A DNA stretch of 64,000 nucleotides from Legionella sp. W10-070 (GTDB lineage Bacteria > Pseudomonadota > Gammaproteobacteria > Legionellales > Legionellaceae): positions 1 to 64,000 of the forward strand of contig NZ_CAAAJC010000006.1 of NCBI RefSeq assembly GCF_900640175.1. The letters are read 5' to 3'. The first letter of the stretch is position 1. Each line of letters starts with the position of its first letter. Positions 28,184-37,412 of this stretch are shown here, piece after piece. Position numbers and translations under genes: made by a program. Below the pieces are notes generated by a model. It had not been told where the DNA came from. It did not search any database and worked only from the letters and a program-made list of their open reading frames with translations.

Positions 28184-28248
28184 ATTGCTTTTAGTTTTTT
28201 TTGGACAGAGACTTAACAGGCTACTTTTATCCTGGTTTTGCTATGGTT

Positions 28249-29451
28249 TTAGCTAATTATTTGCGCCAGCAGAAATAATAAGGATAAAACAAATCCTGTA
28301 ATTGGAAAAAAAATAGGATAGCGCCCCTCCTTCCTGGTTTCTTTTTTTAGTTTTAGAATAACCAATGTCAGGTTGATCATAATGAAAACACATAAAATAA
28401 CGGCACTTGTCATCTTCGCCAGTGATTCTACTTTCAGCCATAAAGCGAGTGTCAAGACGATAGCGACTACTAACAAGGTTGCTGCAACAGGAGTCTGAGT
28501 CCGCCTGTTGATATGGGAAAATAATTCAGGTGCCGTCTGCTGTTTGGCCATGCCATAGATAACGCGGGAGGCCATTATAATTTGAACAAACGCCCCATTA
28601 ATAATGGCTATTAAACTGATTAACCCGATTAAAGCCGGTGAATATCCCTTCTTTTCAAAAAAAACAGCCAGCGGGGCTTCGCTGTGTGCAAGTTCCTGTA
28701 GGGGAAGCGCCAGGAGCATGGCTAATGCGACGAAGAAATATAATAAGGTTGCGATGCCTAATGAGATAAAAATAGCATAAGGTAAATTCCTCTCGGGATT
28801 TTTAATTTCCTCAGCGATATTAACCATATCTTCAAATCCAATAAACGCGTAAAAGGCAAGAAAGGCACCTGAAAAAATCCCTGGCAGGTTTTGTATGGTT
28901 AAAGGGGATAATTGTTGCCAGAAATCGGGTAGCTGCTTTACATTGTCTCTTGCAAGAAACAGGATGAGCAATAAGCCGCCAATTTCTATCAGGGTAATGA
29001 GGGTAATCAATATTGCCGATTCGTTAATTCCCCAGATGGCAATCCCCCCCATGATGAGTACTAGCAACAGGATAGCAAGCCAGGATGGAATAATAACGAA
29101 AAGATGCAGATAACCTACAAAGCCACGGGTGATCGCTGCTGCAGAAACTACGCCGGTAAAGACCACAAGCCAGCCAACTAAGGCAGATAACCATTTTTTC
29201 TGAAATGCCTTTTGAACGTAGAAAGCCTCACCGGCGCTTTTGGGAAAGCGTGAGCCGAGTTCCGCATAAGAAATCGCTGTAAAAAAAGCGATAAAAGAAG
29301 CCAGAAGGAAAGCAAAGGGTGCATAAAAGCCAGCCAATGCCGTAATCTTACCTACCAAGACATAAATTCCCGCACCCAATATTGTGCCCAAGCCATAAAA
29401 AATGACGATCGGCAAGGGGAGGGCGCGTTTAAGTGATGCTGAATTTTGCAT
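28249..29451 (-). CDS. APC superfamily amino acid permease
   Basis: This polytopic inner membrane transporter of about 400 residues has 11-12 hydrophobic segments. The APC signature is in helix 1 (GLGTILGAGIYVLVGKI), with FYAFIGFEDMVNIAEEIKNPERNLP in the helix 6-7 region. A TTG at 29460 is in frame, but ATG 29451 is the more usual start. Substrate cannot be assigned; the family carries amino acids or amines. It is monocistronic. Confidence 0.88.
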   Translation of the reverse strand: MQNSASLKRALPLPIVIFYGLGTILGAGIYVLVGKITALAGFYAPFAFLLASFIAFFTAISYAELGSRFPKSAGEAFYVQKAFQKKWLSALVGWLVVFTGVVSAAAITRGFVGYLHLFVIIPSWLAILLLVLIMGGIAIWGINESAILITLITLIEIGGLLLILFLARDNVKQLPDFWQQLSPLTIQNLPGIFSGAFLAFYAFIGFEDMVNIAEEIKNPERNLPYAIFISLGIATLLYFFVALAMLLALPLQELAHSEAPLAVFFEKKGYSPALIGLISLIAIINGAFVQIIMASRVIYGMAKQQTAPELFSHINRRTQTPVAATLLVVAIVLTLALWLKVESLAKMTSAVILCVFIMINLTLVILKLKKETRKEGRYPIFFPITGFVLSLLFLLAQIIS

Positions 29452-29580
29452 AAAAAGCAATCATTAAAATTGGCGGCACTGGCCAATTTAGCCTTAATTG
29501 AACCTATACTAAAAGTACGGGAAGTTTATTGGGTTCATTACCAATACCATTAATAGCAGGAGTTAGTAAAGGGAATTAGA

Positions 29581-32034
29581 ATGGTTAAGGATAAGGAAAA
29601 ACCGATTATTGTTATTACTGGAGCCTCAGGAAATATAGGTAAGTTACTTACTAATGTATTAAAAAGCGAATTTCAAATTGTAGGTTTAGACCAGGATGAA
29701 GGGCGCTGTGATATTGCACTGGATTTAACGTCTGACGCATCTGTCGAGCGGGCGTTTAATCGGTTTGAGGAAAAATATGGGAAGAAAATTGCTGTAGTAA
29801 TTCATCTGGCAGCTTATTTTGATTTTACTGGTGAAGAATCACCGCTATATGAGCAAGTCAATGAGAAAGGTACAAAAAGGCTTCTTGAGATTTTACAGCG
29901 ATTTGAAGTTGAGCGGTTCATCTATAGCAGTACTATGTTAGTGCATGAGCCGGGGGAACCTGGTGATTTAATTAATGAGCAAAGTCCGGTTAAGGCTCAG
30001 TGGGCCTATCCGCGATCAAAAGAAAAGACTGAAAAAATAATCGAGCAATACCACGGTAATATCCCTTATTTAATAGTACGTCTGGCAGGGCTTTATAGTA
30101 ATGAAACCTGCATTCCAACCCTGGCGCAGCAAATAGTCAGAGTTTATGAGCGCCGTTTAAAAAGTAACTTTTATGCCGGGGATATAGAAGCAGGGCAATC
30201 CTTCATCCATGAAGCTGATTTGCTAAGTTTGTTTAAGAAAGCGATCCAGTACCGCAATGAGCTGGCGGAAGAAGAAATTATTCTTGCAGGGGAACCTGAA
30301 TCAGTGAGTTATAAGACGCTGCAGAAATTAATAGTTAAACTGATTCATGAGGAAAAATCAAAAATTTATCTGTTGCCGACACCGGTTGCGAAAACAGGAG
30401 CCTGGCTTGAGGAAAAATCTGAACCGCTGGTTCCAGATGACATAGACCAGGGGGAGAAGCCCTTCATTCGCCCTTTCATGATTGACAGGGCTTCCGATCA
30501 TTATGAGCTTGATATTGCCAAGGCGCGTCAATTACTGCATTGGCAACCTGAACATCAGATTAAAGAGACGCTGCCTGAATTAATTCATGCCCTGAAAAAA
30601 GATCCGAAGAAATGGTATGCCCGGCATGATATTATTTTACCTGATTGGATGGCGGCCTTAAAGTCCAGACATCCTGAGGAAGTCCGTTCTCATTGTGAAG
30701 AGGCATTCCGCAAGGCACATCAGCAAACCCTTTGGGCGCATTTTTTAACTATTGCACTGGGTTTTTGGTTAATTATCAGCCCCTTTATTTTTGGATATCA
30801 GTCAAACAATCTTATTTTCAGTAATGCAGGAAGTGGATCGCTGATTATAATGACTGGATTTTTATCCTTATCCTGGCGATATGCAACGGCAAGGCTGTTT
30901 TGCGCCACCGTGGGCATTTGGCTTCTTTTCTCTCCGCTTGTATTTTGGGCACCTACGGCTGTTGCTTACCTTAATAATACGCTTCTGGGGGCATTCGTCG
31001 TAGGCTTTTCCTTATTAACCCGCCCTGAAATAGGTGTGGCGCCTAATGCCAGGGTTGAAGGAGCGGATATTCCCCTTGGGTGGGATTTTTCCCCATCGAG
31101 CTGGTCGAATCGCATGCCAATTATTGTCCTTGCATTTATTGGTTTTTTTATCTCGCTTTATCTTGCAGCATACCAGCTAGGTTATATTCATCAGGCATGG
31201 GATCCTTTTTTTACAGGCAGTTTGTCTGATTCTAAAAATGGCACGGAAGAAATTATTACTTCACACATTTCTATGGCGTTTCCGATTCCTGATGCGGGCC
31301 TTGGGGCGATTGTCTATCTACTTGAGATTTTATTAGGATTAAGCGGAGGTACAAATCGCTGGCGCACATCACCCTGGTCGGTATTATTATTCGCTTTTTT
31401 GATTATTCCTTTAGGGATAGTATCGATTACATTTATTGTTATTCAACCAATCCTGTTGGGCACCTGGTGTACGCTTTGCCTGATTGCTGCAACCGCCATG
31501 TTACTGCAGATCCCTTATGCAATTGATGAATTTATGGCCACTATTACCTTTCTCTGGAGACGCTGGAAAGCGGGAAGACCATTATTGCGTATTTTATTTG
31601 TGGGTGATGCAGAAGGCTCTCGGGATAAGACAATAGCTGATAACTTTGAGCATTCTCCCCGGACTATTATCAAGGAAGGTTTAACGACTGGTCTGTCGTT
31701 TTCCTGGGGATTGGTCGGTTGTTTATTGATAGGCTTATGGTTAATGTTTACTCGTGTTACTTTATCGGCAACAGTTGAGATGGCGAATGCGGATCACCTG
31801 CTGGGCTCGCTCATCATCACTATCAGCATTATTTCTTTTGCGGAAATTGTTCGTGCGGTGCGGTGGCTTAATTTAATTTTTGCAACGGTTTTGTTTATTA
31901 CTCCTTTTCTCTATGATACAACCTCATTGGCAGCCTTTGCCAGCATCCTGGCTGGCTTGTTATTGTTAATTTTTACCATACCACGTGGAAAAATTAACTC
32001 ATCCTATGGGCGATTAAATAAAATAATCATTTAG
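29581..32034 (+). CDS. Extended SDR (NAD-dependent epimerase) fused to SPW and VKOR-like membrane domains
   Basis: The 817-residue fusion starts with an NAD(P)-binding extended SDR domain (about 8-340): IVITGASGNIGKLL, then the YxxxK pair as YPRSK. After a linker come SPW-type membrane helices (about 385-480). A vitamin K epoxide reductase-like domain follows (about 515-665), with WDPFF, AFPIPDAGLGAIVYLLE, RWRTSPW and the redox motif C630-T-L-C633. Further SPW-like helices end the protein. The usual first VKOR cysteine pair is absent. The SDR part probably faces the cytoplasm. A redox or polyprenyl/quinone-linked role is inferred only from domains. Confidence 0.8.
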   Translation: MVKDKEKPIIVITGASGNIGKLLTNVLKSEFQIVGLDQDEGRCDIALDLTSDASVERAFNRFEEKYGKKIAVVIHLAAYFDFTGEESPLYEQVNEKGTKRLLEILQRFEVERFIYSSTMLVHEPGEPGDLINEQSPVKAQWAYPRSKEKTEKIIEQYHGNIPYLIVRLAGLYSNETCIPTLAQQIVRVYERRLKSNFYAGDIEAGQSFIHEADLLSLFKKAIQYRNELAEEEIILAGEPESVSYKTLQKLIVKLIHEEKSKIYLLPTPVAKTGAWLEEKSEPLVPDDIDQGEKPFIRPFMIDRASDHYELDIAKARQLLHWQPEHQIKETLPELIHALKKDPKKWYARHDIILPDWMAALKSRHPEEVRSHCEEAFRKAHQQTLWAHFLTIALGFWLIISPFIFGYQSNNLIFSNAGSGSLIIMTGFLSLSWRYATARLFCATVGIWLLFSPLVFWAPTAVAYLNNTLLGAFVVGFSLLTRPEIGVAPNARVEGADIPLGWDFSPSSWSNRMPIIVLAFIGFFISLYLAAYQLGYIHQAWDPFFTGSLSDSKNGTEEIITSHISMAFPIPDAGLGAIVYLLEILLGLSGGTNRWRTSPWSVLLFAFLIIPLGIVSITFIVIQPILLGTWCTLCLIAATAMLLQIPYAIDEFMATITFLWRRWKAGRPLLRILFVGDAEGSRDKTIADNFEHSPRTIIKEGLTTGLSFSWGLVGCLLIGLWLMFTRVTLSATVEMANADHLLGSLIITISIISFAEIVRAVRWLNLIFATVLFITPFLYDTTSLAAFASILAGLLLLIFTIPRGKINSSYGRLNKIII

Positions 32035-32190
32035 CATCTGCTGTATCTCTATCGAAAGGCTCCCGATGAAGTAACCATCTTAGCTGTTGTGCTACTTCGT
32101 AGTTGAACAGTCTTGTTTTTTTTGTTACATTCAGTCCAAATATTAAAAATTGTGTTAAAAATTAAAAACTAACAAACAAAAGGTAAGCTA

Positions 32191-32901
32191 ATGTTCTTTA
32201 AATGTGCCAAGAGAAAAAATGCAGGATCAACTCATTCTTCAAAGGAAGAAGTGATTAAACAATTTTGCGATAATTTTTTTAAATCTCTTAGAGAGAGTAC
32301 CCACAAATATAATTCTATCCAACAACAGGAAGATCTGGTTTCAGCTCATAATTTAGCTAATGAAAAAAATAAATTTCTTTTTCATGAAATTGCAAAATTA
32401 ATCAGCGAAGCTTTACCTGAAGCAAACCATGAATTAGATTCTGAGGTAAGTTCGGAATATAGCGTTTCAAGTAATCAGAATTTAAAAATATACAAAACAA
32501 GCAGGGAAATAGTAAAAATTTATAATGATCAGGAAAAAGAAAGGTTATCGATCACTATTTATGAGAAAACTGATAAAGATATTCTAAAATTAAGCTCGGT
32601 TTATACACTTGAAAAGACTTATAATTCAAATAATAATATTTATAGTTTGGAAATTCATTCTTTAATTTATAATCATAATAATGATACGATTACTTCCGAG
32701 AAAAATTCAGACTCCGAAATAAGTAAAATTTCCTTAAAAGCATATATCAATTTAATTCTTAATAATGCATTAAGTAAATTGCAGCCAGATCAATTAGAGG
32801 ATAAATTGAACGAGCTTTATTATAACTTTAACATAGATAGAAATCAGCAAAATTTACAACCGGGGCCTTCTGTACGAAACAGTAGTTGTTCCATGATGTA
32901 G
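32191..32901 (+). CDS. Orphan AT-rich protein with C-terminal CaaX-like box, candidate effector
   Basis: The 236-residue hydrophilic protein resembles no family I recognise. It is rich in Asn, Lys, Ser and Glu and its DNA is clearly more AT-rich than neighbouring housekeeping genes. The last four residues are C-S-M-M (Cys233), after a flexible GPSVRNSS tail; this fits a eukaryotic CaaX box, with Met at X favouring farnesylation. Several Legionella effectors use host prenylation this way. No signal peptide or membrane helix is seen. AAAGG precedes the ATG. The role as an effector is inferred. Confidence 0.6.
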   Translation: MFFKCAKRKNAGSTHSSKEEVIKQFCDNFFKSLRESTHKYNSIQQQEDLVSAHNLANEKNKFLFHEIAKLISEALPEANHELDSEVSSEYSVSSNQNLKIYKTSREIVKIYNDQEKERLSITIYEKTDKDILKLSSVYTLEKTYNSNNNIYSLEIHSLIYNHNNDTITSEKNSDSEISKISLKAYINLILNNALSKLQPDQLEDKLNELYYNFNIDRNQQNLQPGPSVRNSSCSMM

Positions 32902-33034
32902 AAAAAATACTCGATTGGCGATCTCTGTGTATTTGGCCTTAAAGAAGCTTAAAATCAGCTTTATAGGTGAATTTTCAACAGACCTTGGTAGCCCTCAAAG
33001 GAGTATGGCCGATTGAGTACTTCATAAGCTCGTA

Positions 33035-33235
33035 TCAATTTTGTACGGGCTTATCCAAATCAAACATCCAGTTAATGGTTGCCTTTTCATTATTTTTGAT
33101 ACTTTCCCATATAGCCAATTTATCTTTGAGCCTATCTGAAATTAATTTTCTTGAATTAGCAACACCTTTAGAAATCAAATTCAATAACAATTCTCGTTCT
33201 GACTCGTTTAGTTTTACGATGTATTTGATGTTCAT
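33035..33235 (-). pseudogene. Degenerate IS630-type transposase N-terminal remnant (tentative)
   Basis: This 67-codon fragment reads MNIKYIVKLNESERELLLNL and then VANSRKL. It resembles the N-terminal start of IS630-family transposases (KYIVxLTExERxxLxxLxxKG). It then diverges and stops without the helix-turn-helix or any DDE catalytic part. No flanking inverted repeats or TA duplication were recognised. It lies between two effector-like genes and may be an old transposon scar. Confidence 0.4.
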
Positions 33236-33313
33236 ACAATGCTCCAAAAAGGCTTGTCTGCATGACATCATAAAAACATGGATATTGTCATCTGGCGTTT
33301 AAACTACCAATTA

Positions 33314-35356
33314 TCATACTTGCAAGGTATCCTTGCACGCTTCAATCATTGCCTCAGCTACTATTGCTGACCGAGTTTTATCATGGCTCCAGAAACTAAA
33401 ACGATGATTATTTAGCTGATTGTAGAGCCCCTCATTATTAAATTGTTTTATTAGGTCATTTAGCTGCTGGTTGGTTTCACAGTTCTGTAAGTTATTCTTT
33501 AAGGTTTGAAGAATACTATTTTTATCTGCACTGTAAGTTATTTTACGCTCGGATTTATAGCTGTCAAATTTAGCTGATAATTTCTTTGTTATATCTTCTG
33601 TATTAATACTATTTTGGGGTGGGTTACCGCCTAACAGTATGATTGGGTCTTCTTGAGCAATCAGAGGTGAACGACTGGAAGCAGTATTTGCCCCAACAAG
33701 AATTTTATATATGGATTCAGGGTATTTTTCCTTAGCCAGATCGATTGGAGTTTTGCCGTGATGCGGGGATGAAGGAAAATTGATGGCTATATCCGTCCTG
33801 GCACTTTTTTCTAAAAGAAATCTAACCATTTGTTCTTGCCCACTATTTGTTGCAAAATGTAATAAAGTCTGATTTAAGCCATTAGTGCTATTAAGTAATT
33901 CGGGGTATCTACGAATGGCCACATCAATAACATCTATATAGCCATTAGTTGCGGCGTGCTGAAGAGCAGAAAACAGATCAAATTCTTTAAAAAGTGTATC
34001 CAGGGTTGCTGATTTTTCTGGGTCTGCCAACCGAAAAAAATGATCCAAAATCAATGGATCGATATTTGTCACTGCTGAATAGAACAACTCCTTAATAGGG
34101 GGCATTTCCAGTAATTGAAATTCAGGGCTGGTAAAGTATTTTACAATATCCAGGTCACGTGATTCTATTGCCATAAAAATAGGGTGCTTGGTTAAACCTT
34201 CAGCTGCGCCTTGCGTGATAAGTAGTTTAACAACTTCTAAGCTACCTCCTGCAATCGCACCTTCAAGAGCTTGGTTCTTATGAGCTTGTAATTCAGCTGG
34301 CTCCTTAAGTACGGTTTTTTTCAAAAGGTATTGTACAAAATCCTTATGGCCATATTTTGAAGCCCAGTACAGTGGGGTCTTATTTTCTGTATCGGGAAGG
34401 GTAATTAAATGGGGGTTTTTTTCGATAAGCATTTTTACAATAACAAGTTTGTCCCTTTGGGCTGCAATATGCACAGGATGTTGAGTCCATGTTTGATTCT
34501 TCATAAGCAGACTAACAATTTCTCCATGATTGCCTTCAATAGCCCAGTCAAGAGGAGTATAACCATTGAAATGCGAATCTGTTCTACTAGTTGCTACGTT
34601 AAGACTGGCTCCTTTGCTTATCAGGTATCTTACAATATCTTCATGCCCTTTTGCCGCAGCCCAAAGTAGCGGAGTTTGATTATACTCATCAACCTCGTCA
34701 ATTAAGTCGTTTGCCTTTTCGTGAATCAATTTGATGATATCGCATTGCCCTTGTTTAGCAGCGGTAATTAACAGTTGTTTATCCTTAAGATACTCAATCT
34801 CGTTGTTCGCTGATAGAAGTTCCGTAATACACTCTATACTTTGGTTCAGGCGAATGGCCCAGAATAAAATTGTTCGTTTGTCTGGCGTTTGGTCATTAGC
34901 ATTCATCTTATCCTGAGATTTTATTATTTGTTGGTAGTAATGATCTAACAACTTCTGTAGGTCCATTTGTATTGCCCAGTCTACGATTGACAAACCGTGT
35001 ATATCAACCAGGTCCAGGTCAGCGAGATCAAACTTGTCGTTCATTAGGCTTTCAATATTGCCTTCTTTTACAAGTGAAAAATAAGCTTTTTTGCCTTCAG
35101 GTACGTCTTTGTATTCCTCAATATAAGCGTTTTTAAATTCTTGATACCAATCATACTCATTTTTATTCTCTTGATTGGAAGGTTTGCGGTGGTTGAAATG
35201 TTTGTTATAGAGATCCTTCCATAATGAATTTTCATAGGCAGCTTGGCTTAAGGAACGATTTAGAGAGCTTAGTCTAATAACCTCTTCAGGACTAAGATAG
35301 GAAAATAGCTTAAGTAAAATTTCAATTGGTGCTGAGCTAATGATGTCTTCGTTCAT
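33314..35356 (-). CDS. F-box and ankyrin-repeat protein, candidate Dot/Icm effector
   Basis: The protein has about 680 residues. Near the N terminus an F-box-like segment (APIEILLKLFSYLSPEEVIR, then SSLNRSLSQAA and LWKDLYNKHF) would bind host Skp1. Seven or more ankyrin repeats follow (about 180-580), with TPLLWAAAKGHEDIVRYLI, TPLYWASKYGHKDFVQYLL and TLLHFATNSGQEQMVRFLL. The C-terminal 100 residues are helical and charged. The frame reaches 35389, but ATG 35356 directly precedes the F-box and has GGAAG nearby. Both domains are eukaryotic-like. Substrate recruitment to a host SCF ubiquitin ligase is inferred. Confidence 0.8.
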   Translation of the reverse strand: MNEDIISSAPIEILLKLFSYLSPEEVIRLSSLNRSLSQAAYENSLWKDLYNKHFNHRKPSNQENKNEYDWYQEFKNAYIEEYKDVPEGKKAYFSLVKEGNIESLMNDKFDLADLDLVDIHGLSIVDWAIQMDLQKLLDHYYQQIIKSQDKMNANDQTPDKRTILFWAIRLNQSIECITELLSANNEIEYLKDKQLLITAAKQGQCDIIKLIHEKANDLIDEVDEYNQTPLLWAAAKGHEDIVRYLISKGASLNVATSRTDSHFNGYTPLDWAIEGNHGEIVSLLMKNQTWTQHPVHIAAQRDKLVIVKMLIEKNPHLITLPDTENKTPLYWASKYGHKDFVQYLLKKTVLKEPAELQAHKNQALEGAIAGGSLEVVKLLITQGAAEGLTKHPIFMAIESRDLDIVKYFTSPEFQLLEMPPIKELFYSAVTNIDPLILDHFFRLADPEKSATLDTLFKEFDLFSALQHAATNGYIDVIDVAIRRYPELLNSTNGLNQTLLHFATNSGQEQMVRFLLEKSARTDIAINFPSSPHHGKTPIDLAKEKYPESIYKILVGANTASSRSPLIAQEDPIILLGGNPPQNSINTEDITKKLSAKFDSYKSERKITYSADKNSILQTLKNNLQNCETNQQLNDLIKQFNNEGLYNQLNNHRFSFWSHDKTRSAIVAEAMIEACKDTLQV

Positions 35357-35639
35357 AATCTTCCACTGGAATGAATAAAATTTAACCATTTTCGCTCATT
35401 AATCTTAAGGAAATATTAATTAAAGGCTCCCTTGCATAAAATTCAGGTGTTTGCTGAGTTAACTGTATTATCATTTCCATAGCAGCCATTGGTACGTTGG
35501 TTTCTCACTTAATCTTATCGCCTTACTCTGGTGATGGTATGATGGAATAAAAGTTTTAAACAGCTATGCCTTCCTGAAATTATTTGTGGCAGACTGAGCA
35601 TATGCACATGAGATCTCAAACCCTTAAAGGGATTTTTAA

Positions 35640-37412
35640 ATGTATGATATCTATCTTTTATTCTTAATCCTTGCGTTGATTCTAGTCATGTTTATCTGGG
35701 GGTTTTATCGTTATGATGTTGTTGCTTTGATAGGGCTTTCTACCCTTGTTCTTACAGGGCTGGTATCTGTTGATCATGCGTTTGTCGGTTTTAGCAACCC
35801 TGCCGTAATTACGGTTGCTGCTGTGATGGTGATATCAGCAGCTATTATCCAAACCGGCCTTGTCGAACAGATATTGGAGTATATGGAGTCTTTGTTGTTT
35901 TCCCCCCTGCTGTTTATTGGTTTTACCTGCCTGGCAGGTGCGATGTTATCTGCTTTTATGAATAATGTCGGTGCTCTGTCATTAATAATGCCTGTTGCTA
36001 TACAAACTGCTATAAAAGCAAAAATGTCCCCTTCAAAAATATTGATGCCTCTTTCCTTTGCAACGGTTCTTGGCGGTATGATCAGTAAAATAGGGACACC
36101 GCCCAACTTGCTGATTTCAGCTTACAGGCAGAACCTGACAGGCGTTTCGTTTTCTATGTTTGATTTTACACCGGTAGGTCTTACTGTGGCGATTAGCGCA
36201 TTATTTTTTATCATCTTGCTTGGCTGGCGCCTGGTTCCTGAGCGGCGTAAAGCATCTGGTGATACATCCGAGCTTTATCAGATTCAGGATTATATTAGCG
36301 AGATTGTTATTCCCAAAGATTCTCCTGTGGTGGGCATGGAGCGCCGACAATTAGAAAATTTTATAGAGGGTGATTTTTCGATCATAGGACTTATTCGAGG
36401 CAGGAAGAAAAAACTGGTCCTTCCTTGCGATGAAGAACTACAAGCAAATGACATCCTCATTATTGAGGCTTCTCATGAGGAGCTGAATAATTTAATTATC
36501 AAAGGTAAGTTGCAACTGCAGCATGGGGAGGTAATCTCGCCTGAAAGCCTGCGTGGTGAAGACATTAGTACTATTGAAGCGGTTGTGACCCAGGGTTCAC
36601 GGGTGCAGGGGCGTTCCTGGCAACGTTTGCGTGCCCGCTCCAGGTTTGGACTTAATTTGCTTGCGGTAGCTCGCTCCGGCAAGGCGATAAAAAACCGCTT
36701 GAATCATGTAAATTTTAATCCGGGTGATGTACTGTTGATTCAGGGCAGCAGCGAAAATTTGCAGGAGAATGTCGTTAATTTAGGCCTTGTTCCTTTGGCA
36801 GACAGAATGATTAATGTTGGTTTTAAACGTAGTATGCTGCTGCCAATCATCCTTTTTATAGGTGGTATCTTACTTGCTACTTTTCAGATTTTGCCAGTGG
36901 AGGTTGCGTTTATTCTTGTTGTCGTGGTTATGGTTATTTTTAATATCATACCCATGCGTCAGGTCTATAAAAGCATTGACTGGTCAATTATTGTTATGCT
37001 GGCTGCCCTGATTCCTTTGGGGGATGCCTTGCAAACTACAGGTACGGCAAAGTTAATAGGCAGTACATTAATCTCAATTACCGGGGGAGCTTCACCTATC
37101 CTGATTTTGGGATTATTGCTCCTGGTTACAATGACTTTATCTGATTTCATGAATAATGCGGCAACTGCGGTTGTCATGGCACCAATCGCGACGGATCTGG
37201 CGGAATTACTTCATATGAACGCTGATCCTTTTTTAATGGCTGTAAGTATAGGTGCTTCCTGCTCGTTCCTGACACCAATCAGCCATCAAAACAATACCCT
37301 TGTATTAGGACCTGGCGGTTATAAGTTTTTTGATTATTTATGGCTTGGCATCCCTGTGGAATTAATTGTCCTTTTTACTGCAATTCCTGCTTTAGTACTA
37401 TTCTGGCTTTAG
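35640..37412 (+). CDS. SLC13/DASS-type permease with RCK_C (TrkA-C) domains
   Basis: The 590-residue inner membrane transporter has two membrane halves (about 1-200 and 400-590). These flank two cytosolic TrkA-C domains (about 215-295 and 300-380), each with LPCDEELQANDILIIEA- or NFNPGDVLLIQGS-type ends. Conserved NNVGALSLIMP and SDFMNNAATAVVMAP mark the ion-transporter/SLC13 family. Likely substrates are dicarboxylates, sulfate or similar anions with Na+; the exact one is unknown. The RBS is weak (AAGGGA). Its 3' end overlaps the convergent MFS gene by 15 bp. Confidence 0.87.
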   Translation: MYDIYLLFLILALILVMFIWGFYRYDVVALIGLSTLVLTGLVSVDHAFVGFSNPAVITVAAVMVISAAIIQTGLVEQILEYMESLLFSPLLFIGFTCLAGAMLSAFMNNVGALSLIMPVAIQTAIKAKMSPSKILMPLSFATVLGGMISKIGTPPNLLISAYRQNLTGVSFSMFDFTPVGLTVAISALFFIILLGWRLVPERRKASGDTSELYQIQDYISEIVIPKDSPVVGMERRQLENFIEGDFSIIGLIRGRKKKLVLPCDEELQANDILIIEASHEELNNLIIKGKLQLQHGEVISPESLRGEDISTIEAVVTQGSRVQGRSWQRLRARSRFGLNLLAVARSGKAIKNRLNHVNFNPGDVLLIQGSSENLQENVVNLGLVPLADRMINVGFKRSMLLPIILFIGGILLATFQILPVEVAFILVVVVMVIFNIIPMRQVYKSIDWSIIVMLAALIPLGDALQTTGTAKLIGSTLISITGGASPILILGLLLLVTMTLSDFMNNAATAVVMAPIATDLAELLHMNADPFLMAVSIGASCSFLTPISHQNNTLVLGPGGYKFFDYLWLGIPVELIVLFTAIPALVLFWL

